From Sphingomonas taxi (GTDB lineage: Bacteria > Pseudomonadota > Alphaproteobacteria > Sphingomonadales > Sphingomonadaceae): a stretch of DNA of 64,000 nt. Position numbers and translations under genes: made by a program. The notes beneath the pieces were generated by a model. It saw only the letters and a program-made list of their open reading frames with translations, was not told the origin of the DNA and did no database searches. The DNA lies in assembly GCA_003240625.1 (NCBI GenBank), contig QFMX01000005.1:62001-126000 (forward strand), given 5' to 3'. Shown piece by piece: positions 16,394 to 25,646 of this stretch (the first letter of the stretch is position 1; each line of letters begins with the position of its first letter).

Positions 16394-16663
16394 TCAGCGA
16401 ACCGAGCCGCGGCGAAACATGTTGACGATCGCGAGCAGGATCACCGCACCGACCAGCGAAATCAGGATCGACTGGATGTTGAGCGCGCCGTCCATGATCG
16501 ATGCGCCACCGATCAGCGGGGTGATCAGGAAACCGGCGAGCAACGCACCGACGATGCCGACGACGACATTGAGGAACACGCCCTGCTGAGCATCGGTCCG
16601 CATGATCATGCTGGCGACCCAGCCGATGAGTCCGCCGACGACGAGAAGAATGATGAGGTTCAT
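16394..16663 (-). CDS. GlsB/YeaQ/YmgE-family small membrane protein
   Basis: The protein has 89 residues with three hydrophobic segments (about 2-22, 28-48 and 58-80). The family pattern is GGLIGWVASMIM, then VVVGIVGALLAGFL. It ends with FRRGSVR. Members are inner-membrane proteins linked to general stress; their molecular role is unknown. The start at 16663 has AGGAG at the right distance. An in-frame start at 16717 lacks one and would add a polar leader. It is divergent from the PAS-LuxR regulator. Confidence 0.88.
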   Translation of the reverse strand: MNLIILLVVGGLIGWVASMIMRTDAQQGVFLNVVVGIVGALLAGFLITPLIGGASIMDGALNIQSILISLVGAVILLAIVNMFRRGSVR

Positions 16664-16834
16664 GATGTGGCTCCTGGTGGATAATGGTACTGGGCCATCA
16701 ACCGACATGGTGCGCATTCCGTTCAGTTCCAGCGCGCTTCACGGATTTTGGGATTGGTGCACACGCACCGGGGGCATTGGTATATTATGCCGACGCGTGC
16801 GGAACCGGAGGCCTGGGTCCGGCGCTGAACGCGC

Positions 16835-18310
16835 ATGACGAAAACCTCCGGCAAGCCGCTGCATGCGCCCACCCTGCACCACCTGGAACAGCTCATGACC
16901 GGGCTGCTGGAGGGCGTGATCCTGATGGATCCGACCGGGATCATTCTCAGCGCCAACCCCGCCGCGCTGAAGATGCACGGCGTCTGCGCGGTCGAGGATC
17001 TGGGCGAAACCGCGGACGACTATGCCACGCGGTTCCGACTGCGCTACCGCGACCGGCGCGCCTTGCCCCGGCGCGAATATCCGCTGATGCGATTGCTCGC
17101 GGGCGAGAGCTTCCCGGACCTGATCGTCGAGGTCGCACCGGTCGATGCCGACGAACCACGCTGGGTGCACCAGGTGCGCGACATCGTCATGGACGAGGAT
17201 GGCGGCGAACCCGATTGCCTGGGGCTGGTCATCAACGACGTGTCCGAACGGTTCGATGCCGAGGACCGGTTCGAGGCGATGTTCCATGCGAACCCCGCGC
17301 CGGCGCTGATCATCCGCGTCGCCGATCAGCGCTATGTGCTCGTCAACCAGGGCTTTCTCGACCTGTCGGGCTATGGCCACGAGCAGATCATCGGCAAGAC
17401 GCTGTTCGATCTCGACTTTCTCGCGCAGGTCGAGCGCAAGGCGTTCGTCAAGGACCGCGTCGTCAACGGCCAGACGGTGCCGCAACTCGAAGCCGAACTG
17501 CCGCTCGCGAACGGGGATACGACGCTGGTCATCCTCGCCGGCCAGCCGATCGAAGTCGCCAACCAGGATTGCGTGTTGTTCACCTTCGCGGACCTCGAGC
17601 CCAGGCGCCGTGCCGAGCATGCGCTGAAGGCGAGCGAGCGGCACTTCGCCTCGGTGTTCGAGATGGCGCCGGTCGCGATGGTCGTGACGCGGGGCGAGGA
17701 CAACCGCATCGTCCAGGTCAATGCGGCGTTCAAGGCGCTGACCGGGTATGCGGACGAGGCCGTGATCGAGCGGGTCGCGGACGATCTTCAGTTGTGGAAC
17801 GACGCGGCGCAGCGGGAGGGACTGGAGACCGAAATTCGCGATCGGGGCGGGTTTCGCGGGCTCGACGTCCAATTGCTCCACCGGAACGGCGAACCGCTCG
17901 ACTGCTTGGTCTCTGCCGAGCGCGTCAGCATCGACGGCGATCCGTGCGTGCTGTGGCTGTACCAGGACATCTCGGCGCGCCGGCGCGGCGAACTCGAACT
18001 GGTCGAAGCGATCGACGCGGTGATGAAGGACGCCAACTGGCTCAGCCGGTCGATCATGGACAAGCTGGCGACGTTACGGAACCCGCGGACCAGCGCAGGT
18101 GCGAGCGCGCCGGTGGCAGACCTCAGCAAGCGCGAGCGCGAGGTGCTCGAACTGATCTGCCAGGATCTCGATGACGCGGCGATCGCGGACCGGCTCGATC
18201 TGTCGCGCAACACGGTGCGCAACCATGTCGCGCGGCTCTACGCCAAGATCGGCGTCAACCGGCGCAGTGCTGCGGTGGTCTGGGCGCATGAGCGCGGGGT
18301 CGGTGCGTGA
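16835..18310 (+). CDS. PAS-PAS-PAS-LuxR regulator
   Basis: The protein has 491 residues. Three PAS-like domains lie at about 16-138, 144-255 and 262-380, and a LuxR-type helix-turn-helix at 428-485 (LSKREREVLELI...RNTVRNHVARLYAKIGVNRR). There is no kinase, receiver or membrane segment, so it looks like a one-component cytoplasmic sensor-regulator. The ligand or cofactor is unknown; no haem or LOV Cys motif (NCRFLQ) is seen. An AT-rich patch (GGTATATTATG) lies about 45 bases upstream and may contain the -10. It sits between the GlsB-like gene and the ClC channel gene and might control either. Confidence 0.82.
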   Translation: MTKTSGKPLHAPTLHHLEQLMTGLLEGVILMDPTGIILSANPAALKMHGVCAVEDLGETADDYATRFRLRYRDRRALPRREYPLMRLLAGESFPDLIVEVAPVDADEPRWVHQVRDIVMDEDGGEPDCLGLVINDVSERFDAEDRFEAMFHANPAPALIIRVADQRYVLVNQGFLDLSGYGHEQIIGKTLFDLDFLAQVERKAFVKDRVVNGQTVPQLEAELPLANGDTTLVILAGQPIEVANQDCVLFTFADLEPRRRAEHALKASERHFASVFEMAPVAMVVTRGEDNRIVQVNAAFKALTGYADEAVIERVADDLQLWNDAAQREGLETEIRDRGGFRGLDVQLLHRNGEPLDCLVSAERVSIDGDPCVLWLYQDISARRRGELELVEAIDAVMKDANWLSRSIMDKLATLRNPRTSAGASAPVADLSKREREVLELICQDLDDAAIADRLDLSRNTVRNHVARLYAKIGVNRRSAAVVWAHERGVGA

Positions 18311-18323
18311 GCCGGCCGCCGGA

Positions 18324-19994
18324 TCAGCGCTCGCCGAACAGTTCGCGTTGCGATTTTTCGAGTTCTTCGGCGTAGCGGCGTCGTACGAAAGATTCCGACA
18401 AGATGCCGAGCACCATCCGGTCTTCGTCGAGGACCGCGAGTTCGTCGGCGCCGGACGCGTCGAAGCGGCGCATGACCTCCGCGATGTCCATCGTCGGGGT
18501 CAACGCGGCGTCGGTATTGACGCCAAGCGCACCGACCGGCGACGCGGGATCGAGCCCCTCGGCATAGGCGGTCGGAGTCTGGACGATCCCCGCATAGCGA
18601 TCGTCGGCGTCGACCAGCACGGTGCGGCTGGTCGCCCCGAGCGGCACCCGGCGGCGGAACTCGGCGATCGTCGTCGCCGCCGGCATCGCCTTGGTCTCGC
18701 GCCGCATCATCCGCCCCGCGGTCAGCGTCCGCACCCAGCCGACGTCACGAGCGCTCTTGATCGTCTCGCCGCGCAGATGCAGCCGCCAGGTCGAGAAGCT
18801 GTAGCCGAACGTCTCGCGCACGATCGTCGACGACACGAGCGCCGCCGCCAGCACCGCACCGGTCAGCGCGAAGTCGTGAGTCGCCTCCAGCACGAGCATC
18901 GCCATCGTCATCGGTCCGCCGACCACCGCGACCGCGAGCGCCGCCATCCCGACCAGCGCGGCGTTGCGCGGATCGAGCACCTCCTGCCCGACCACCGCCG
19001 CGAGGCTGCCGGCGAACAGATGCCCGACCAGCGTGCCGAGGAACAGCGACGCGAAGAACAGCCCGCCGCGAAACCCGAATCCCAGCGACACGATCGACGC
19101 CGCGCATTTGGCGAGGAAGATGGTCGCGATGAACGCCAGCGGCGCGCCGAGCGCGAGATCGGCGTGGAGCGCGCCATGCCCCGCGGACAGAACCTGCGGC
19201 GATACCAATGCGACCGGAATCAGCAGCAGCCCACCGACCGCCGGACGCAGCCAATCCGGCAGGCGCGCACGCCGCGTCCCCCGCTCGACCAGCGCGACCG
19301 CGTGCATCAACGCGATACCGATGCCCGCACACAGCGCGCCAAGCCCGGCATAGAGCAGGTAATGATGCGTCTCGGTCGGCATCGTCGAGACCGAATCGAT
19401 CACATAGGGCTGGATCCCGAGAAGGTGCGCGACCAGCGTACCGGCCAGCGCCGCGGCGACCACCGGCGCGAGCGCGGTCGGCGTATAGGCGCCGATGACG
19501 ATCTCGAACGCATAGAACGCCCCGGCCAGCGGCGCACCGAAGGCGGCGGCGATCGCCGCACCCGTGCCGGCCCCGACGAGGTTGCGCAGATCGGCGCGGC
19601 GCAGGTTGAACGCTGCCCCCGTCACCGACCCGATCGCGCCGCCGAGCTGCGCATAGGCCGCCTCCAGGCCGACGGATGCGCCGAAGCCGTTGGACAGCAT
19701 CGTCTGCCCGGAGATCACCAGGCTGTCGGGCACCGACATGCGGCCGCCATGCAGTGCGTTCGCCTCGACCGCATCGACCATCCGCCGCTTGCGCGCGCGA
19801 GTCGCCCAGGAGAACAGGGCGAGCACGATCCCGCCGATCGGCAGCACGATCAGCGCCGCCAGCGGCAGCGAGGGCAATGCGCTGAGCCGGGCGGCGGATG
19901 AAAGGCCGAACAGGATATGCTGCATCGTCCGCGCGGCCGCACCCTGCAGCACGCTGAGCAACCCCGCCCCCGCCCCGACCAGCGTCGCCAGCAC
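18324..19994 (-). CDS. ClC-family chloride channel/transporter with C-terminal CBS domains
   Basis: The protein has 556 residues from a GTG at 19994. About ten to twelve membrane segments fill residues 1-410. The region equivalent to the ClC GREGP motif reads GASVGLEAAYAQLGG, with a Glu (residue 111) at the gating position, and GFRGGLFFAS replaces GxFxP. A paired CBS region spans about 425-545. The family moves chloride, often in exchange for protons. Similarity to the ClC N-terminal helix continues upstream of the GTG (an RRVRTSEAAFIV-like stretch), but no ATG, GTG or TTG lies there before an in-frame stop. The true start may therefore be a CTG near 20045. It converges with the PAS-LuxR gene. 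Confidence 0.85.
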   Translation of the reverse strand: MLATLVGAGAGLLSVLQGAAARTMQHILFGLSSAARLSALPSLPLAALIVLPIGGIVLALFSWATRARKRRMVDAVEANALHGGRMSVPDSLVISGQTMLSNGFGASVGLEAAYAQLGGAIGSVTGAAFNLRRADLRNLVGAGTGAAIAAAFGAPLAGAFYAFEIVIGAYTPTALAPVVAAALAGTLVAHLLGIQPYVIDSVSTMPTETHHYLLYAGLGALCAGIGIALMHAVALVERGTRRARLPDWLRPAVGGLLLIPVALVSPQVLSAGHGALHADLALGAPLAFIATIFLAKCAASIVSLGFGFRGGLFFASLFLGTLVGHLFAGSLAAVVGQEVLDPRNAALVGMAALAVAVVGGPMTMAMLVLEATHDFALTGAVLAAALVSSTIVRETFGYSFSTWRLHLRGETIKSARDVGWVRTLTAGRMMRRETKAMPAATTIAEFRRRVPLGATSRTVLVDADDRYAGIVQTPTAYAEGLDPASPVGALGVNTDAALTPTMDIAEVMRRFDASGADELAVLDEDRMVLGILSESFVRRRYAEELEKSQRELFGER

Positions 19995-20421
19995 GATGAA
20001 CGCGGCTTCGCTCGTCCGGACGCGCCGGCGAAACCATTTGAGGGCGGACAGAGGTTGCAGGATCAGGCACTCAATCGCGACGGTCGATATCCGCCTCTAC
20101 GTCCTGGCGCGCGTTTTGCCACCGCGCTTTCGTCGTGCGCAGGCGCGCGGCGGTCCGCGACGTGGCAATCGGACCGTGGCGATCGAACCGCGGCGCAATT
20201 TCGGGCTGCGCGGCCGGCGTCGATGATATCGTTATCATCAAAGCGGTCGCGCCGTGGCCCTCGGTTTGTGCTTCCGCGCACTACCGCCCGGCCCTGCGTT
20301 GACCGCGTCCCGACCTCGTTTCATAAGGCGGTTGATTTATCTGATCAATGTCGTTCAATTGTTCATTGCGGAAGTCGGATCGGCGATCGCATAGCGGATG
20401 GGATGATGTAACGCAGGGGGC
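19995..20421. other. Divergent intergenic region upstream of the ClC and xylX genes
   Basis: About 430 bases without a credible gene. The left 60 bases may code for the true N-terminus of the ClC protein. The segment 20222-20400 is AT-richer. It contains the palindrome-like TTGATTTATCTGATCAA at 20332-20348, whose half-sites match FNR/FixK boxes but whose seven-base spacer is too long. No promoter can be assigned with confidence until the TTGACG at 20422. Confidence 0.4.
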
Positions 20422-20449
20422 TTGACGGGCTCGCTGGCGCGCATAGGGT
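20422..20449 (+). promoter_or_regulatory. Probable promoter of the xylXBC-transporter operon
   Basis: TTGACG at 20422-20427 and TAGGGT at 20444-20449 have a 16-base spacing. The operator-like site at 20446-20460 overlaps the -10, as expected for LacI-family repression. Confidence 0.5.
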
Positions 20450-20460
20450 AACGCTAACAA
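20446..20460. promoter_or_regulatory. LacI-type operator upstream of xylX
   Basis: GGGTAACGCTAACAA is an imperfect palindrome around a central CG. It is similar to the sites at 27850-27864 and 29085-29098, all with the GTNR-CG-YNNC layout typical of LacI-family operators. The local XylR-like protein is the obvious candidate to bind it. Confidence 0.5.
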
Positions 20461-20476
20461 TATGGAGAGGGATATC

Positions 20477-21643
20477 GTGGAGATCGCATTCGCATCGGCG
20501 GTGGCGTTGCCTGCCGACTGGGACCAGGCCATTTTGCTGGGCAGAATCGACAGCGGCGATGGACCTACCCCGGTGATCGTTCGTGGCGGTCGCGTCTACG
20601 ATATGTCCCGTGTCGCACCGACGGTCGCCGATCTGGTCGCGTCGGGCGAGTTCGACACGAATGCCGGTACCGATCTGGGTCATCTCGACGACCTGCACCT
20701 ATCACCCGAATCTGGCGCCAAGATCCGCCTGCTGAGCCCGATCGACCTGCAATGCGTCAAGGCATCGGGCGTGACCTTCGCCGTGTCCGCGCTGGAACGC
20801 GTGATCGAGGAACGGGCGCGCGGCGACGCGTCCGCCGCGGTCGCGGTCCGCGCCCGTCTCGAGGAGCGCGTCGGCGGCAGCATCCGTTCGGTCGTACCCG
20901 GATCGCCCGAAGCCGACGCGCTGAAAGCCGCGCTGATCGAAGACGGCATGTGGTCGCAATATCTCGAGGTCGCGATCGGCCCCGACGCGGAGATTTTCAC
21001 CAAGAGCCCGACGCTGTCGACGATCGGCTGGGGCGGCGAGATCGGCATCCGATCCGACTCCACCTGGAACAACCCCGAGCCGGAAGTCGTGCTGATCGTC
21101 GACCGCGACGGCAAGACCGTCGGCGCGGCGCTCGGCAACGACGTCAACCTGCGCGATTTCGAGGGGCGTTCCGCGCTCCTGCTCGGCAAGGCGAAGGACA
21201 ATAACGCGTCCTGCTCGATCGGGCCTTTCATCCGCCTGTTCGACGACAAATTCGGCATGGACGACATTCGCGCCGCAGAGATCGCGCTGACGATCGAGGG
21301 CGCCGATGGCTATCGTCTCGACGGCAGCAGCTCGATGGACCAGATCAGCCGCGATCCCGAGGATCTCGTCCGCCAGGCGATGAGCGAGCATCAATATCCC
21401 GACGGCTTCGTGCTGTTCCTCGGCACGCTGTTCGCACCGACGCAGGACCGCGACGAGCCCGGCCGCGGCTTCACGCACGCGGTCGGCGACGTCGTCACGA
21501 TCTCCAATCCGAAGCTTGGCGCGCTGGTCAATCCGGTGACGACGTCGAAGGATGCCGCACCGTGGAATTACGGGATCAGCGATCTCATGCGCAATCTGGC
21601 AGGTCGTGGCCTGCTCGCGCACACCAAGAAACAGGGAGCGTAA
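20477..21643 (+). CDS. xylX: 2-keto-3-deoxy-D-xylonate dehydratase (FAH family)
   Basis: The protein has 388 residues from the GTG at 20477, which has GGAGAGG five bases ahead; an ATG at 20462 overlaps that Shine-Dalgarno and seems less likely. The N-terminal part includes ILLGRIDSGDGPTPVIVRGG. The C-terminal fumarylacetoacetate-hydrolase domain holds GVTFAVSALERVIEERARGD, NNPEPEVVLIV with the metal-binding Glu residues, and GNDVNLRDFEGRSALLLGKA. It closely follows Caulobacter XylX as I recall it. The enzyme turns 2-keto-3-deoxy-xylonate into 2-oxoglutarate semialdehyde. It is the first gene of a plus-strand operon with xylB, xylC, a transporter and a mutarotase. Confidence 0.9.
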   Translation: MEIAFASAVALPADWDQAILLGRIDSGDGPTPVIVRGGRVYDMSRVAPTVADLVASGEFDTNAGTDLGHLDDLHLSPESGAKIRLLSPIDLQCVKASGVTFAVSALERVIEERARGDASAAVAVRARLEERVGGSIRSVVPGSPEADALKAALIEDGMWSQYLEVAIGPDAEIFTKSPTLSTIGWGGEIGIRSDSTWNNPEPEVVLIVDRDGKTVGAALGNDVNLRDFEGRSALLLGKAKDNNASCSIGPFIRLFDDKFGMDDIRAAEIALTIEGADGYRLDGSSSMDQISRDPEDLVRQAMSEHQYPDGFVLFLGTLFAPTQDRDEPGRGFTHAVGDVVTISNPKLGALVNPVTTSKDAAPWNYGISDLMRNLAGRGLLAHTKKQGA

Positions 21644-21647
21644 CCAC

Positions 21648-22433
21648 GTGCTGCAAAAGACCAAAGCCGCCGACCAGACGGCGATCTATCCAAGCCTGAA
21701 GGGCAAACGCGTCCTGATCACCGGGGGCGCGTCGGGGATCGGCGCCGGCCTGGTCGAGGCATTCGCGCGGCAGGGTGCGCACGTCGCATTCGTCGACATG
21801 GCCGAGGACGCAGCGAACGCGCTGATCGAGACGCTGACGCCCGACGTCGCGACCGCACCGATCTTCCTGCCGCTCGACCTGCGCGACATCGATGCGCTCA
21901 AGTCCACGGTCGCTCGGATCGAGGACCAGCTCGGCGGGATCGATATCCTGATCAACAACGCCGCCAACGACGATCGCCACACGATCGAAGAGATCACGCC
22001 CGAATATTGGGACGAGCGGATGGCGACCAACCTGCGCCACCTGTTCTTTGCCGGCCAAGCCGTTGTGCCGTCGATGAAGCGCGCCGGCGGCGGCGTCATC
22101 CTCAACTTCGGCTCGATCTCGTGGCATCTCGCGCTGCCCGAACTGCTGATCTATCAGACGGCCAAGGCCGGCATCGAGGGCATGACCCGCGCGATGGCCC
22201 GCGACCTGGGTGGGGATGGCATCCGCGTGAACACGATCGTTCCGGGCAACGTCGAAACGCCGCGCCAGCTGAAATGGTACACGCCCGAGGGCGAGGCCGA
22301 GATCATCGCCGCGCAGTGCCTGAAGACGCGCGTCCAGCCCGCCGACGTCGCGGCGCTGGTGCTGTTCCTGGCCTCGGACGATGCGCGGATGTGCACCGGC
22401 CATGATTATTTCGTCGATGCGGGCTGGCGCTGA
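21648..22433 (+). CDS. xylB: D-xylose 1-dehydrogenase (SDR family)
   Basis: The protein has 261 residues in the classical SDR family. It shows the nucleotide motif TGGASGIGAG, NNAAND, catalytic Ser in NFGSISWH and YQTAK. The C-terminus LCTGH-like segment reads MCTGHDYFVDAGWR, a hallmark shared with Caulobacter XylB, as is WYTPEGEAEIIAAQCLK. It oxidises D-xylose to xylono-lactone with NAD. The start is a GTG at 21648, four bases after the xylX stop, with GGGAG ahead of it. About ten extra residues precede the conserved IYPSLKGK. Confidence 0.93.
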   Translation: MLQKTKAADQTAIYPSLKGKRVLITGGASGIGAGLVEAFARQGAHVAFVDMAEDAANALIETLTPDVATAPIFLPLDLRDIDALKSTVARIEDQLGGIDILINNAANDDRHTIEEITPEYWDERMATNLRHLFFAGQAVVPSMKRAGGGVILNFGSISWHLALPELLIYQTAKAGIEGMTRAMARDLGGDGIRVNTIVPGNVETPRQLKWYTPEGEAEIIAAQCLKTRVQPADVAALVLFLASDDARMCTGHDYFVDAGWR

Positions 22434-22434
22434 C

Positions 22435-23313
22435 ATGCCCCGCGAGATCCAGGCGACGAGCATCTGCGCGGTCGGCGCGACGCTCGGCGAAGGCCCGATC
22501 TGGGTCGAGCGCGACGCGGCCCTGTGGTTCGTCGATATCAAGGCGCCGAGCGTGTACCGCTTCGATCCCGAGACCGGCACGCTCGACAGCTGGGACGCGC
22601 CCGACCAGACCGGCTGGGTGATCCCCGCCGACGATGGCGGCTTCCTGGCCGGGGTGCGCGGCGCCCTCCACCGGTTCGATCCGGCGACCGGCGTGTTCGA
22701 GCATCTCGCCGCCGTCCACCCCGAAACTCCCGGCAACCGCCTGAACGACGCCGCGCGCGACTCCGCGGGCCGCGTCTGGTTCGGGACGATGGATAACGCC
22801 GAATCCGACAAGACCGGCCATGTCTATCACTGGCATCGCGGCGCGCTGACCAAGACCGACATCCCGCCGGTCGCGATCACCAACGGCCCGGCGATCGCGC
22901 CCGACGGCCGCACGCTCTACGCGGTCGACACGCTCGGCAAGCGGATCGATGCATATCCGGTCGACGCCGACGGCACGCTGGGTACGCCGCGCGTGTTCCT
23001 GACGGTCGGTCCCGACGACGGTCATCCCGATGGCGCGATCTGCGATTCCGAGGGCGGCGTCTGGGTCGGGTTCTTCGGCGGCTGGGCGGCACGCCGCTAC
23101 GCCCCCGACGGCAGCCTGACCGATATCGTCCGCTTCCCGGTCGCGAACATCACCAAGATCGCGCTCGGCGGTCCCGACGGTCGCACCGCCTATGCGACGA
23201 CCGCCGCCAAGGGCCTCGACGACGACGCCCGCGCCGCCCAACCGCTCGCCGGCAATCTGTTCACTTTCCGCGTCGCCGTTCCCGGCGTGCCCGTCGATCC
23301 CGTCACCCTGTAA
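22435..23313 (+). CDS. xylC: Xylonolactonase (SMP-30/gluconolactonase family)
   Basis: The protein has 292 residues with the six-bladed propeller pattern of SMP-30. The metal-binding residues sit in LGEGPIWVE (Glu), NRLNDAARD (Asn), ITNGPAIAPD (Asn) and HPDGAICD (Asp). It hydrolyses xylono-lactone to xylonate. The ATG at 22435 follows the xylB TGA by one base. Sugar specificity is taken from the operon; arabino- or galactono-lactone could also be accepted. Confidence 0.9.
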   Translation: MPREIQATSICAVGATLGEGPIWVERDAALWFVDIKAPSVYRFDPETGTLDSWDAPDQTGWVIPADDGGFLAGVRGALHRFDPATGVFEHLAAVHPETPGNRLNDAARDSAGRVWFGTMDNAESDKTGHVYHWHRGALTKTDIPPVAITNGPAIAPDGRTLYAVDTLGKRIDAYPVDADGTLGTPRVFLTVGPDDGHPDGAICDSEGGVWVGFFGGWAARRYAPDGSLTDIVRFPVANITKIALGGPDGRTAYATTAAKGLDDDARAAQPLAGNLFTFRVAVPGVPVDPVTL

Positions 23314-23358
23314 ATTGCCAACGATGCCGCCAGAGCGTCGTACCGGAGAGGAAATATA

Positions 23359-24774
23359 ATGACCATTGCGGCAGATTCCGGCCAACATGTGAACCGAGCG
23401 CTCATCGCGATGATCGTCATCGTCGCGACGATCGGCGGGTTCATGTTCGGCTATGATTCGGGCGTCATCAACGGCACGCAGGCGGGGCTCGAGAGCACGT
23501 TCGCGCTGTCGTCGCTCGGCACCGGCTTCACCGTCGGCGCGATCCTGATCGGTTCGTCGGTCGGCGCATTCATGGCCGGGCGGCTCGCCGACAATCTCGG
23601 CCGCCGCAACGTGATGATGATCGCCGCGGTACTCTTCATCGTCAGTGCACTGGGCGCCGGCGCGGCCACCTCGGCCACCATGTTCGTGCTCGCGCGGATC
23701 ATCGGCGGGCTCGGCATCGGTGCCGCCAGCGTGCTCGCACCGGTCTACATCTCCGAAGTCGTCCCCGCGAACGTCCGCGGCCGGCTGTCGAGCGTGCAGC
23801 AGATCATGATCATCACCGGCCTTACCGGTGCGTTCGTCGCCAACTGGTATCTCGCCCGCATCGCCGGTTCGTCGACCGCGCTGTTCTGGCTCGACTATCC
23901 GGCGTGGCGCTGGATGTTCTGGATGCAGGTCATCCCCGCCGCGATCTATCTCGTGACGCTGTTCCTGATCCCCGAAAGCCCGCGCTTCCTGGTCCTCAAG
24001 GGGCGTTACAACGAAGCCGAGACCGTTCTTACCCGCCTGTTCGGAGCCACTGAAGCCAAGCGTAAGGTCGCCGAAATCCGCGGTTCGCTGTCGGCCGACG
24101 CGCATCGTCCGAAGCTGTCGGACCTGATCGACAAGGCCAGCGGCAAGATCCGCCCGATCGTCTGGACCGGCATCGGCCTCGCGATCTTCCAGCAGTTCGT
24201 CGGCATCAACATCGTGTTCTATTACGGCTCGGTACTGTGGCAATCGGTCGGCTTCAGCGAGAGCGATGCGCTGCTGATCAACATCCTGTCGGGCTCGCTG
24301 TCGATCATCGCCTGCCTGCTCACCGTCGCGCTGGTCGACAAGGTCGGGCGCAAGCCACTCCTGCTGATCGGATCGGCCGGCATGACCGTCACGCTCGCGA
24401 TCGTCGGCATCTGCTTTGCCAGCGGCGCGATCGTCGAGGGCACGCTGCGGCTGTCCGACCAGAACGGCCTGATCGCGCTGATCGCGGCCAATGCGTATGT
24501 CGTGTTCTTCAACCTGAGCTGGGGCCCGATCATGTGGGTGATGCTCGGCGAGATGTTCCCAACGCAGATCCGCGGTTCGGGGCTCGCGGTCGCGGGCTTC
24601 GCGCAGTGGTTCGCCAACTTCGCGATCTCGGTCAGCTTCCCGACGATGGCGATCTCGCTCGGCCTGTCGCTCACCTATGGCTTCTATGCGCTGTCGGCGT
24701 TCGTCTCGTTCTTCTTCGTGTGGAAGATGGTCTCCGAGACCCGCGGTCGCGAACTCGAGGACATGCCGGGCTGA
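23359..24774 (+). CDS. MFS sugar transporter (XylE/GalP-like)
   Basis: The protein has 471 residues with twelve predicted membrane helices. Sugar-porter signatures are GYDSGVINGTQ after helix 1, GRLADNLGRRN in the loop 2-3, PESPRFLVLKGR in the central loop, QQFVGINIVFYY in helix 7 and a final ETRGRELEDM. It probably brings D-xylose in with protons. A strong GGAGAGGAAATATA leads the ATG. It shares the xyl operon, 45 bases after xylC. Confidence 0.92.
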   Translation: MTIAADSGQHVNRALIAMIVIVATIGGFMFGYDSGVINGTQAGLESTFALSSLGTGFTVGAILIGSSVGAFMAGRLADNLGRRNVMMIAAVLFIVSALGAGAATSATMFVLARIIGGLGIGAASVLAPVYISEVVPANVRGRLSSVQQIMIITGLTGAFVANWYLARIAGSSTALFWLDYPAWRWMFWMQVIPAAIYLVTLFLIPESPRFLVLKGRYNEAETVLTRLFGATEAKRKVAEIRGSLSADAHRPKLSDLIDKASGKIRPIVWTGIGLAIFQQFVGINIVFYYGSVLWQSVGFSESDALLINILSGSLSIIACLLTVALVDKVGRKPLLLIGSAGMTVTLAIVGICFASGAIVEGTLRLSDQNGLIALIAANAYVVFFNLSWGPIMWVMLGEMFPTQIRGSGLAVAGFAQWFANFAISVSFPTMAISLGLSLTYGFYALSAFVSFFFVWKMVSETRGRELEDMPG

Positions 24775-25616
24775 TGCTGCATCTCGAAGCAGGCGACTGG
24801 AAGGTCGCGCTCCAGCCGGAACTGGGCGGCACCATCGCCGCCCTCACCTACCAGGGCCGCGATGTGTTGCGCCCGACTCCAGCGGGCGCGACCAACCCGC
24901 TGGAGACCGCGTGTTTCCCGCTGGTGCCGTACGCGAACCGGATCGCCGATGGACGGTTCGTGTTTGCGGGGGAGGCGTATGCGCTGCCGCGCAACATGGA
25001 GGGGCAGGATCATCCGCTCCACGGGGTCGGGTGGCTGCGGGGCTGGGACGTGGAGGCGTCGGAGGCAGGCTCGGCGGTGCTGGTCAATCGTCACGAGGCG
25101 GATGCGAACTGGCCTTGGTCCTACCGCGCCGAGCAGCATGTCACGCTGGACGAAACCGGGCTGCGCGTGTCGCTGTCGGTCCGGAACGACAGCGACCGGG
25201 CTATGCCGGCGGGGCTTGGGTTCCATCCGTATTTTCCGGCCGGCGAGGACACGCGGCTGATCTTCGATGCGGGGTCCGTCTGGCTGGCCGACGACGCGAT
25301 GCTGCCGACCGAGCGGACCGGGGCGACGCACTTCGCGGATTGGTCACGCGGTGACGGCGTGGTGCGGTCGTCGCTGATCGACAACGCGTATGAGGGGTGG
25401 GACAAGGCGGCGACGATCGCGACGCCCGACGACACGATCACGCTGACCGGCGAGGGCACGCCGTATCTCCACGTCTTCACGCCGCCGGGGCTCGGCTTCT
25501 TTTGCGCCGAACCGGTGAGCGACATGCCGAACGCGCTGAACCTGGCGGACCCAACGATCCTGGCACCGGGCGAGACGCGGACGATCGCGATGGGGCTCAC
25601 GGTGGTGGTGGGCTAG
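24774..25616 (+). CDS. Aldose 1-epimerase (mutarotase)
   Basis: The protein has 280 residues in the galactose mutarotase-like fold. Substrate-site residues are recognisable in FPLVPYANRIADGRF, the HPLHGVGW histidine loop, AGLGFHPYFP and the C-terminal GEGTPYLHVFTPPG. It speeds exchange of alpha and beta sugar anomers, useful because the dehydrogenase uses one ring form. The start codon overlaps the transporter stop (TGATG), so it is the last gene of the operon. Confidence 0.88.
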   Translation: MLHLEAGDWKVALQPELGGTIAALTYQGRDVLRPTPAGATNPLETACFPLVPYANRIADGRFVFAGEAYALPRNMEGQDHPLHGVGWLRGWDVEASEAGSAVLVNRHEADANWPWSYRAEQHVTLDETGLRVSLSVRNDSDRAMPAGLGFHPYFPAGEDTRLIFDAGSVWLADDAMLPTERTGATHFADWSRGDGVVRSSLIDNAYEGWDKAATIATPDDTITLTGEGTPYLHVFTPPGLGFFCAEPVSDMPNALNLADPTILAPGETRTIAMGLTVVVG

Positions 25617-25646
25617 TCGGGCTACCTGCTTGTGTCGTTGTGGAGC

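Noticed and set aside
16663..16730. EcfG-type stress promoter (GGAAC-N16-CGTT) upstream of the GlsB-like gene
   Set aside because: A GGAAC is present on the minus strand, but no CGTT lies at the right spacing.
20332..20348. FNR/FixK-like palindrome TTGATTTATCTGATCAA
   Set aside because: The half-sites match, but the spacer is seven bases instead of four, and the nearest genes are not obviously oxygen-controlled.
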